Below are positions 38,401 through 50,400 of a stretch of 64,000 bases of DNA, piece by piece; positions within the stretch are counted from its first letter, which is position 1, and each line of letters begins with the position of its first letter. The stretch covers positions 38,318,687 through 38,382,686 of the forward strand of contig NC_054746.1 of NCBI RefSeq assembly GCF_018143015.1, given 5' to 3'. The position numbers and the translations under genes were made by a program. The notes below the pieces were generated by a model. The model was not told the DNA's origin, searched no databases, and saw only the letters and a program-made list of their open reading frames with translations. This DNA is from Lytechinus variegatus. Lineage: Eukaryota > Echinodermata > Echinoidea > Temnopleuroida > Toxopneustidae.

Positions 38401-39245
38401 TTAAAATAAAAATAAAATTAGCAACATGGTAAGACAAAAATATGTTATAAAATATAAATGGCCATCGATTGGAAATATTCATTCAAACTTTGATGTTTAT
38501 CCATTCACTCTTCTAAACAAAAACTTTATTCCACTTGAAAACAATATATAGCAATAAGAATGTATTGTCAATGTACACAATATGGGTCATTGTTATTCAC
38601 ATGTTTATAGTAATGTACTACAATGCACAAATTGCACATTTCAAAATAATTCTTAAAGATCCCATAATATTGTTTATATCAAAGCAATTCATCAAAGCAA
38701 TTCATGACAGCACCATGGCAATACCATGTAAAATTACTGATAGTATAAGGCTCATTCCATTTAGCATAAAGTTCAGCAGCAAACCTCAGCAACATCTGTC
38801 ATAAACAAAGTCAATTGAATGTCATGAATGAAACGAAGCACATATAAGGTTGGGGGTATTTTTGTTTTTTTTGCATGGTGACAGAAAAATATTAATCAAT
38901 CAAGTTCTTTGTGAAAAAAACAAAATGCTAAAATAATTTGTCCAGGATTGTGAAACTCTTAACATAATTTAACACAAGTCATGCAATCACTATGAAAGAA
39001 TTACTTTTAAGAATTTTTCTGCACAACGTTCGACAAAATGTCTAATACATTTGCATGAATGACGCGTGTTGTGTCTCACCATGTTTGAACGCTATTAAAA
39101 ATGTTGCTAAGCTTTGCCGTATCATATCTGAGCAAAGCTGTAAGAGCATTAACCTTGTATAACATAAATGATAAACATATTCAAATAAGAAAAACCAGCA
39201 AGTATCCAATCCACTATTATATCAGCTGAGATACACTTAACATTG
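35457..39245. other. intergenic; AT-rich 3' flank of PPP2R3C
   Basis: No coding sequence recognised. Near 35457-35570, next to the GPX first exon, the sequence is more CpG-rich and may include the GPX promoter. The 37240-39240 part is AT-rich with minus-strand AATAAA motifs (for example near 37345 and 38525). This fits a long 3' UTR of PPP2R3C, but transcript data would be needed to say so. A short (CT)n run lies at about 37211-37228. Confidence 0.4.
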
Positions 39246-40308
39246 CAGAGATGCCAACTTTTGGAAATCAGAATTAGGGAGGATTTGCAAGCGCCACCAA
39301 ATTATGTGTGTGTAGCGCACATCTCGAGCGTGGAGCACTCGACCCTTGTGGCCGGGGTCCAGGGCCCGCCCGCCTTAGGGCCCTGGAAGCTCTGGGTTTC
39401 TAGATGCTCTCTGATGCAATCTGACCCTTATTTTGGGGCATTTCACATGTTTTGAAATAAACATTGTTCCCACTTTTTTAACATTAAAAATATCAAATAT
39501 GCATTTTCACATGTAAATAAAAAATGAGGGGACAAAAGAAGTAACTGTTCAACAACAATAATGAGGATGCATTATCACTATCGGCTATGGGCAGGTTATG
39601 TTCCACTATAAATCCAGTAAAGAAAAGCTCAGCGCTGGTCCCTTGCTTGGTGAAATAAAGACAACAGGGTACTAGTGGAGCTCGAAGATCTTGTCATTGT
39701 AATGTCCGTAGGCCTGTGCCGTTTGCTCCCGAACGTTAAGTGCCTCCGAATTATCATCACGACCTCCCTGCCAAACTGAAATGTCCACGCTGCAAATTGC
39801 GCAAAATGCATGGTAAATTCCTCTTTCCGACTTCCGAACACACAGGTACTGGAGACTGTATTCAGTCTTATACTTCTCATACCATTTCTTGGTCTTCTTT
39901 TGTTGATTTTTCGCCATTTCGTGTCAATATCAACCCATCAATACGCCGAAATAACACACCGATATTCCACCGCACAACTCGACAAATCCAGTGGCCGCGA
40001 GTGCACACACCTCGCGAAGCTAGCCGGGCCTACCGGCCTGGTGCACAGTGGATTCCCGTCGGGCATATCACATGCACCAGCTCTTCGCTGCTCCTTATTT
40101 GTCTACTTTTCACACAGAATTTAGTAGCAGCGAACGTAATGGAGTTACTACATGCTAAAGTTAGCAGACGATACATGTCCTTCCAATCCAATTTGATCAA
40201 TGCAAAAAAATCGTAATTTCGGGAGGATAAGGATGGTAATCGTAAGGGCGGGAGTTGGGATGAATTTTCGGGAGCCTCCCGATGAAATCGGGAGGGTTGG
40301 CATCTCTG
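39246..40308 (-). mobile_element. hAT-like element with 6-bp TSD and zinc-finger remnant
   Basis: The ends are CAGAGATGCCAACTTTTGG and CGGGAGGGTTGGCATCTCTG. ACATTG flanks both sides (39240-39245 and 40309-40314). The same end type with a 6-bp duplication is proved by an empty site for 14982-15169. On the minus strand it encodes the N-terminal part of an hAT-type zinc-finger protein (39917-39672). The rest of a transposase is absent. Confidence 0.88.
39672..39917 (-). pseudogene. hAT transposase N-terminal fragment
   Basis: 81 codons starting MAKNQQKKTKKWYEKYKTEY, with YLCVRKSERGIYHAFCAIC and VDISVWQGGRDDNSE. The pattern (aromatic-rich basic start, FCxxC, then a GGRDD... turn) is that of the BED-like finger of hAT transposases. 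The expected H...H pair after it is replaced by unrelated sequence, and the DDE catalytic part is missing, so this is a fragment in a nonautonomous element. Confidence 0.6.
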
Positions 40309-40990
40309 ACATTGTCCCTGCTGGCCAGTGCACATGTTAGGCCATGTACTTGAAATCTCTGGGTGCTGTATAATCCAATGTTGACAAGAACAGATATTTT
40401 CATGACTCATTTCATTTTTAAAAAATATTTACTCATGATTTAGATCTGGCATATAAAGGTGCACCCTCAGCATAAGACCACAACTTTAGTTATTAATATT
40501 AAGGGCTCAGAAATTAAACTACATGTAATACATACACAGGCTTATACTATATATCAAAAGCTTCAATTCCATTTGTTTAAGTCAAAAAGTTGTAAGAAGG
40601 TACATCTAGGAAGGGAAAGAACAGTCACCTTCTTCATTCAAGATACATACAGACTGTACTGTGATCACATTCTTAAAAGTAAAGACGATACAATGTTTAA
40701 AGTGCCCTGAATGGCAAGAACTGACAAATATTTCAATTTGTCCATCGACATCTTTGACCATGAAGCATTGTAAAAATATCAACAGCTGAATAATAACTGA
40801 CGTAAATCAGTATAGAGGTACATTTTGGATTGAAAATCTAATCTTCCCACAACACTGATGATGGTCAACTCAATATTTCCATAACTCACCACACAAGCTG
40901 TCTTAAAGTGTAATTAATTTTGGTATGGACGTGGATTGAGCCGGAAAATAGAATTCATCACATGGTGGGCAGTTCTAATCCTCTTCTCGT

Positions 40991-41444
40991 AGTACAAAAA
41001 TCCATTCAATTCCATCAGTGTCCATCTTTAACACAAACATTAAATATCTTCTTCAGATATCATGATAATCATCTTGTGAATTAGCGTAGTAGGTTTCACG
41101 GTACACCATGTATCTTTCTTGGGCAAGTGTTTGTCCTGAAAAGGCCACCCAATCTCCTTTTCAGGACCAACACTTGCCCAAGAAAGATACATGGTGTACC
41201 GTGAAACCTACTACACTATTCTTCTTCGCCATGGAAACCTTCAGAAGTTACATCTTGTGAATTATTTTCAGCCATGAGAACATCTCTGTTTTCATAAGTC
41301 CAGAATCCATTCAGATCTATCAGTGTTCATCTTTAAGACAAACATTGTATGTCCTGTTCAGATATCATGATCATCATCTTGTGAATTATTTTCAGCCATG
41401 AGAACCTCTCTGTTTTCATAAGTCCAGAATCCATTTAGATCTAT
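40991..41444. repeat. Tandem copies of the PPP2R3C last exon
   Basis: A 124-bp unit containing the end of the last PPP2R3C coding exon is repeated. The genuine exon part is 41375-41444; copy B is 41251-41320, still coding for DLNGFWTYENRDVLMAENN on the minus strand. A more decayed copy A covers 40991-41083. Copies A and B lie downstream of the stop, in the probable 3' UTR. A palindrome (41086-41214) is inserted between A and B. Confidence 0.85.
41086..41214. mobile_element. 59-bp-arm palindrome in PPP2R3C 3' flank
   Basis: Arms 41086-41144 and 41156-41214 differ at one position and enclose an 11-bp loop. They share GGTACACCATG and TCCTGAAAAGG with the foldback element in ADCK1 intron 6, so both probably belong to one family. 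Confidence 0.85.
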
Positions 41445-44400
41445 CAGGATACTGATTACTGTCTCACCATGATTGCTGTTAACAAAATAACAATACAAAT
41501 TACAGATAATATTACCGGAGTCCAATAAGCACATTATTGATTTTGACAAGAGAGAGCTTACGATTAAGTGACCTCTTTAATGCACCTTTTGCTCTAATGT
41601 ATGATCATATAAGTCTATTCGTTTAGCCATTCATATATGTTTTTTGGGGTAGGAGGAATATATTTCATCATGACAAAAACGACAACAAACTTAGGCCTTG
41701 CATGATGGCCGCATCATATTTCTAAAACACAAAATAATTATAATGTTACAGAGGTATAACCTCTGTAACAATCTTTGTTATATTTTAATCTACTGTATGG
41801 AAATTTCATGTAAGATTCCTTACCATAATACAGAAATATATTTTATAGAATACTTAGGTATGGATAATAGTTTTCTAGTCTCCCTTATATGATCTTTTAA
41901 CACTACTCTCACTCTATTAGGATAAAGTGATAATTTTGAAAATGTAAGCATTTTGAAGATAATATCATCATCCAATCAGCATCCCACTGCATGGAAGTTA
42001 CAATTATAGTAACTTTGCTATCCCATTGTAATTTCCAATGGATTTTTTATTTTGACACATTATTGATCATGAACATGGAAGTTACCATTGGATGTAAAGC
42101 TACTATAATAGTAATTGTTATGCAACATTACCAAGATGATTTTCTTTGTTTTTTGGTATAATATTCATAACAGTTCTCAATGTTAAATTAATACATTTGA
42201 GACATACCTGTTAATGAGATCTTGTAATGTAATATGAAGTGGATCAGCTGGTTTTACCATGTCAAATATCTCATCTTTAACATCAGCAAACGATACAGGC
42301 TCCTGACCATGTGATCTCATCTGTTCTTGGATTGCCTAATAAAGGAGACAAAATAAAGATGAAAATTGATATTGTAAATAATCTTGTATGAAATGAATAC
42401 TCACTTTTTTCCATACACATAAAATATGAATGAACATGACAATTGAATCTTTGCTTTTCATCTGATTTAGTGTTTCCCATCTCATTGGGTTCATAATCTA
42501 GTCCAGGGGCAGTTTCGTTTAGACTTTGGTCGATTGTAATTTTTCCATCATGACCACCATACTTAACTTTATTTTGATTGGCTTGTTGCGCCCTGTTACA
42601 ATGGTAGTTGCCATTATGACAAAGTTACCATAATCATACTTTCTTTCTGGATCAAGCCCAAGGACTTTATCAAATTTCAAGAAAGAATACTCTATTCTCC
42701 CACTCCAATATCCTTTTAAACGTATAGTTCTCTCGCATCTTCCGACTATGTTTTGAAAACCTTTAATCTTTTTAAGAGTAACACTAACAGTGAACTGTAA
42801 ACCTTTTCACAAAACAAGCTACTGGTATTAATAACACCTTCAAACTAACCCTCACAGATCATAAAAGAAAGAATTATATGCACGTACAGCTCAGAAAAAA
42901 AACTCATGCATATTATCCAAGACAGCACAAACCATAGAAACTAGTCAGATTTCTTGCAATAGAAATAATAGAATAATTGATTCTCAAATAACATTCTATA
43001 GGTTACATAGAATTCAAGAGGATAACAGACACAACACATTTTGAAAAGTTGCACGCACTTACCCGGAAGAAGAAATTGAGAGAGAAGACATTAAGATAAG
43101 CCCTGCTCTGTACATCCAGTAATCTGAAGAAATATTGCTGAGCTTGAGGCTCCTTCCTATTCTCCATTGCAAGAACAAAATCCAAGTATGTCTTGTAGTC
43201 CTGAAATAAAACCAAACAATATTTCATGTTTATTAGTAATTATTACCAACAACATAATTTCAAACAACAGATAACACACCTACAATATCTTATAAGATTA
43301 GCATCTGTTGAACATAAAGGAATGCACCAGTCAACCAAAATATTGGGTAGAAAACTTGTTCCATCACAGTACAATCATTACACAACAAAGGATATTGCAT
43401 ATCTACTATATGTAAATTTAGACCACATAATAAGGCTTATTTCTATCCTTTGTCTAAAGAAACACATTGTTAGGAGGATTTCATTAAGTGAACAGATTTG
43501 ATTTACTTATATTTTCACATCTGATTGGCTGAGAACAACTTTGTCAATGATAATCATTGACAGGATGCTTCAAGGTAAAGTATACCCTGACATTTAAGTT
43601 GGTTTCAATACAAGCAGATATATCAGAGGAATAGATAAACCAAGATTTGGCAAAAATCTATCAAGGAATAAGAGTTAAGAAATTATAAAGATTTGATTTC
43701 GTGACATCACATGCAAGTTTTTGCCCAGTTTTTCATGCAGAAGGAATTCTATGCACTGCCATATTGTCATCATTCACGATGATAAAATATATATATAGTT
43801 TTTCATTTTTTGAAGCATACAATTACATTGGTGAAATGCTCATATGTGACATGATAAAATTAAATCTAAAAAAATTCAAGAACTCTATTACCGGTATTCT
43901 TCCATAGATGTTTCTTCTCCGACTTTCACTAAGATGCTTCCTCAATTTGTATGCTTTTATTTGACCCAAATTGATGTACGAGGTAGACTTCCCCTTTCAT
44001 GGAACGCTCTCAAGGTTTACAAAGTACAACTCACCATTTCTCCATCATATGTAAGGCATTCCTGGAAGACTCTATCAAGGAAGACCTCTGTCAATGTTCC
44101 TGTTCCATACCTAGCTAACTCTGCTTTACTCAGCATACCATTGTGGTCCTTATCCAGATTCAGATATTGACCTAGAGTGTAATTTATAAGTATAAGCAGA
44201 TGATAACTAAGATGTGTCAAACAATTAAGAAGCTTTCAATATGAGGACTGCAAGTGTAAAAATAGCTAGAAAATCATACTTCCTATAAACTTAATGCATA
44301 CTCCAGGTGAGCATTTCATCAACATTTTCATCTGACAAGTTGTCAGGTCTGACAACTTTCCTTGATAATGACTGGCTGAGAGGCACTGTTACCATAGTAA

Positions 44401-47400
44401 CTCATATAAAACAGTTTTTGTCGGATAAAACTGCAAGTGTAAAAATAGCTAGAAAATCATGCTTCCTCTAAACTTAATACATCCTCCAGGTGAGCATTTC
44501 ATCAACATTTTCATCTGACAAGTTGTCAGGTCTGACAACTTTCCTTGATAATGATTGGCTGAGAGGCACTGTTACCATAGTAACAGTCATATAAAACAGT
44601 TTTTGTCGGATAAAACGTCTAACAAGTCCTTTCATGAAACACTCCCAAGAAACTTGAATCGGTTAGAGATGATGATATGATCTAATAATTAAACAACCGT
44701 GGTGGATATTTACTTGTCACCTATCTTTGGTCTTATTATTGCAAGACAGCAGGCAGCACAAGGGAAAAATATGACTGATCACTCGGTTTGAGAGAGTCCA
44801 AAACAGGACTGAATAAAAGCTAACCTTCTTCTAAACAAATACGGTAGATAGTTAGAACTTTGAACATTTTATTATTCAAATGTGCACTCATTTCCTACCA
44901 TATTCTTTCTCAAGTTCCCCTTTGTTTACTGCAAGAAAGCCATTATATCCTCTAAAAATATGGCACTGCAATGATTACAGATAACAACAAAGAGATGCAT
45001 GTTCCTCTGCCATGTTCATTGGTCTTAATAAACAATAGCCATAACTTTTACGAGATAATAGTTGCCTTTGATTATATTTGTTACACAAATCAGAAAATTC
45101 ACCCTGATAATGAGACCATTCTCTGGTGGAAAAAATCACCTTCCTAAATATATTTCACTTACATGATGGGGAGGGGATTACAGATATGAAATGATATGAA
45201 GAGCACCAATAATTTCATCCTAAATATTCCCAAGTGCAGGAAAGTATAAGAATACATAAAGAGTATTAGCTGCTCACTATATAGAAAAAATCAAGCTCTA
45301 TTGGTACTACGCACCATACACTCGAAGTGCTGAAGGAGCTGAAAACCAGTTGGATTCCTGGGCATCTTTTGGTAACTCTTCGTCTCTTAGTTCAAGAAGA
45401 TCATCCAAAAAGCTACAAGCAAGGATATCTTGAATACGGATCTTGCCTAACAGTAAAAAAAAAAAATTAAAGTAACAGAATTTGCACCTAGAAATGTATA
45501 AGTAAACAAGTTAACGGTCAATATAGTGTACAGAGAAAATGGAACTTACAATTTGAAGAGGACAATGATAACTATGTATATGAAAGAATTTAGTATCAAT
45601 ATATGATGGCTACAAATGTTTATTTCTTTACATGAAGGAAGCTGTTCTGATTTACATATGAATTAGTAGCTTTTACATTACAATACTGTAGGGCTGTCAT
45701 CTTGTAACTGGCCATTATAAACTGAACAAGCCAATAATATAACCATCAGAAAAGGTCTGCCGGGCTCAAGCAAGGGTAATCAAATCCAAATCCTTTTGGA
45801 AGCCCAAAGAGACACTAAATGGTGGTTCCATGACATTTGCTCCGGCGACAATTGCTCTGATGGAAAATCTGCACACTAAATCAAACATAAAATCCAACCT
45901 CCATAACTAAATAAACCCTAATTCTTATCTTTACATTATTCTGAACAAAAAACACTGTAAAAATCCTAACTCTAACCATATGCCCTCTGAGATATCAAGA
46001 CTGGAGCAAATGTCATGGGAGCAATTGTTGTGTCACCGTAAATGGTATGTGATATGCACTCTACAAGAACTGACTATTATTATTATTATTTAAATAATAA
46101 TAATTCCCGGAGTTAGTGCAATAATCAGGTAACACTGAGGTATTCTTACCTGTCCTCATTGGGTCAAGAAAGAAGAAGAATTTTCTGACAGCTGTACATA
46201 CATAGAATGAGTAGAAAGATTTCTCCAATCCATCAAGTTGAGGTAGGGTTGGTATCAACTCAAGAATGTAGTTTTCAAGATCCTGTATGTATATCATATC
46301 ATTAAAAAGTTCTGATTAATAACCTTGAGTCTCAAGTTACTGATCCCTGTATCATTGCGAAATCAAAAGGTGAATTAGCAAAGCATGCTGGAAAATGAAC
46401 CAGTATATTGAGTATCAAAGGTTCAATGAACAAGAGACTGATGATATTTTCTCTTTGTTTTCAAATGTTACCCCCCCCCTTTCAGACCAGGTGCCTCTTC
46501 TATTTAATTTGTATAGATTTTTGTTCACAATCAGTTGTTTATTACATATGTAAGTAAAGACATCTTTATTTAATATTCTTCATCTGATCCAGTATTATTT
46601 CATATGAGTTGTTAAAGATAAATTCCAGTTTTGGTAACGATCTCAAAATGACTTTTTACAGAATCTAATATAATGACCATCCAAGTGTCTGTTTGTATGA
46701 ATAAAAAATATGTGCCAAAGGATTCTGGGAGAAATTGTGTAATTGCTGAGAAATAAGCAAAATAAGCGCGGATTCGGTCACTTCCGTCGGGTCTTTATTC
46801 CAGCAATAATAATACACTGTCCCACGTGTGCCATCTGTGTTGGTGATCTTCAGTGTGAACGTTTTTCAGCGTAGATTTCAAGATTTCACAAAGTTCAGTT
46901 TATGTAAATGTACCAGATCTAGATCTTCTATGATATTCTGACAATTAAGCCTGGTTTTACAGACTTTCTCATGAAATCAGCGTTTACTGCAACTACTGGA
47001 ATTTCTCTTTAATGTACCATTTGAAATGGAATGATGAATGAAATAAAATATGAATTGCAACAAACTAAAAAATCCCTACATCAGCTTTTTCAAACTAGAC
47101 TGAGATGGCATTGTGACAAAATATGGTAGCACAAGTATCTTCTATAATGTTTAATTCTATCAAGGTTCTGAAAATTAAAAGAGGTCATTATATTTCTCTT
47201 TGTTATAAGTCATCTCATATTTTACAATTCCATTATCATTTCATATTCATATTGAATGACTTCCACATTTTGTTTTGAACATATTTGTTTACTTTACAAT
47301 AATTTTTGTAAAGAACTTGATTTGATTGGTATAGAGTTTTTGGTTGCCTTGCAATAAAAAAAATTGTTAGCCTCCGCACTACAAGCCACAAACCAAACTT

Positions 47401-50400
47401 ATTTTGCACACAAAAATATAGCTGCGCTTTGTCAAGCCATTATCTAAACAAGCCTTTCTGAGTATTAAAGGAGCATCCCCAGCAACTCTTTTCAGTGAAT
47501 TTATGCACTATTAATTTTACTTTTGTTGATGTTATTATGATGAATGCAATTGGCATGAAACCCAAATAACTGGGCAGTTTGGACAAGATGATGCATATCT
47601 AACTATTCAGGGGGAAAAAAGAGTTGGGTAAAACAAACTTACAGCTTCCTTGAGAAATCCTTGCCCAGCAACATCATAGAGACTTAGACCAATCCTAGTT
47701 TGATGAAGCCACACTTTACGCATTACATAGTTGAAGAAGTGCATGATTGAGATTCTACCATAGGGGTCATTTTGAAGCAGCTTAGCAAAGATGGTTGCTG
47801 TAAAGAATGGTCTAAGAGATGCAAAGACAGAGACAGACAGATAGAGGCAAGGACAGTGACAAGGGGAGGGGAAAGGGAATAGAAGAAAAGAGATTAGAAT
47901 TCTTGACTTCATAAGCTACCTTGGTGAAATATGAATAAATAATAACAAATAATAAAAATAATATTTTGATAGGTGTTACATGTATCAGGCAAAAAAAAAT
48001 CCAAAGGCTATTTTCCCAATGAACTGCCTAAGTCTCTATCATTAGATATGATTTAACATTGTAGAGAATGGGAATTTTCTGGGACACTATTATAGAACCT
48101 CTGTGTAATTTTCCCCTAGATATTATCCACTTTAACATGAATGTATTAAATCAAACATGCATATACAGTATTTGAATAACAGGGAATGCATTGTTTCATA
48201 TCAAAATGCAAATTATTTTACGATAATGAAATTCCCATGACACAATTTGTGAGATCACTAATGCCATCAATCAGGCAAAATGTCGCAAATGAGTAAATGA
48301 ATGTCATGGATAAAGTATATTGTAATCTGTAGGCCACTGTAAAATATCATGGCAATTGTAATTATCCTTACTTGCATTTTTCCCCTGCTTCTGTAGCAAC
48401 TTTAAGAAAGTCATCATAGTTTATCATCTGATCTTCACCGACTACAGGTGGTGTATGGTGTTTGTCAAGCAAAAACCACAAATTCTGTAATCAAATTGTA
48501 ATATACCATAAAAGACAAACATTACTTGTGAGAACTGACATTAATTCTTATATTTTTTAACACAATGACCTGAGGTACATGACATTTGTAATAATGTTCA
48601 ACAAATATGGAAGGCCTCCTGTCGTTTGAGAGGAATAATCATTCATGATGTCTTGAAATAATTGCACACTGTAAGTACTAAAGTTTGGCCAACACCTATA
48701 AAATGATTATTCAGCTTGTCATTATGCATTCACAATGAGTCATATCAACTTAATCACATAATGTATTCACAATCATACCATTTCCAATAGTTATAAAACC
48801 TATCTGCTTAAACTATCTCAACCAATCGATTTGGAGAGAAAACAAGCATAAAATTGAAATCTTCATCAAATTCAAAGTAAAACAAGAAGTAAAGACATCT
48901 AACATTTTACTTGATTTCACACAGTTATTATTTACACAGCATGGGTCATATGCAAATGAGGAAGCTTATGATTAATGTATGGAATATAAAATCTAACAGA
49001 GTGTGACTGTTCCATGAACATTGAAATTATCATTTGCATATTCTGAACTTATACTGATTCGGTCAAGAGCTTTCGTACTGTTGAGTCTAATGTGTGTCAT
49101 CTCATTTACATATAATATGCATTGAACATGCATTTTACACATTTTATGAATTAATTTAAACAAGGAGCTTCCTAAACAATGTCCTTACTTTTTTATTCAA
49201 CATTGGATTACTATAAAATTTTCAGTACTATACTTGTTTGATTTTTAATGGATTTACCATTCACACCAACTTGCTAAGATTGAATTGGCCTTTAAATGTC
49301 TTTTCATATTATTACCTTTCTATTGACTTTGATGCAGTATAATGTGGGTATTCATACTTGGTTGAAGAGGAAAGGGTAAGGGGTGTTGTACATTTATCAA
49401 AATATTCAATAAACAAACAAAACAAAACAATGATATACCTGAAGCTCTTCATTATCTAGTAGCTCTCTACTCCTCCTTTGCAAAAAAACGGCTCTAAATA
49501 AGATCAACCAAAAGAAAAACGTACATGTACATGAATTATACAATTTTTACTTCACGCAGTCAAAATTTATGCCTCTGAAGGCTACCACTATTACCAGATC
49601 TTAAATACATATTGCATTTACCTTAAAACCAAGTTTAACTCTTACTTCACAACTGGATTGTAATTGTAATTTCACTAATATTTTTTTCCTTTTTTATTAT
49701 TTGCTGAATCCAAGTCTCAACTGAAGATCTACTTGTTCCCCTCTCACAAATGATCTAATAATATAATGTTCAAGAGAGTTTCTAGATTTTTATATCCGTT
49801 ATTTGTTAGCTTGAAGTTGATCCCTCAGTCAGTTCTCCAGTTATTGGAGACAAAAATATTTCAAAGTATATAATATGACTACTGTGACCTTTGACCTCAT
49901 GACCCCCAAATAACATCTCTCATTACATGGGCTAAGCAGATGATCACTCTTTTATTATAGGGAGAATAAAAACAGGGCGAATGAACAGAGTGATGACCCC
50001 CAAAACGTAAATTGCCTCACCAACCATCTATGGTTGGTGGTGGCATACAGAGAGGAAAAATAAACACCACACAATAAAGAAATGATAAACATTGGTGGTG
50101 TGTACTTTTCACAAATTATTTGAATTCTTGATGCTTACATATTTTTACCTGCATTCACAAAAAAAAAATCTTACCTTGATTCCTCTCTTAATTTTTGAAG
50201 CAGTACATCGTCTTCACCTGGTAACTATATCAAATAAAACAACATTAATTCACAAATAAAGTACACAAATCACCCCAAAACAATCAGCTTAGAACTATTT
50301 CCATCCAGTATTGATTCCAATCTTACTTTCATAAAGAGAAAATACAATAGTAGTTGCAAAGTCTACGATCATGGAATTAAAGTAGACTAATTGAGACATC

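Noticed and set aside
39740..40216. 158-codon open frame on the plus strand
   Set aside because: It is antisense to the hAT zinc-finger remnant, which is on the minus strand.
48830..49290. Degenerate copy of the TTAAAGGACAAGTCC element
   Set aside because: A few shared words (ATATGCAAATGAGG, GGCCTTTAAATG) but no recognisable ends; too weak to annotate.
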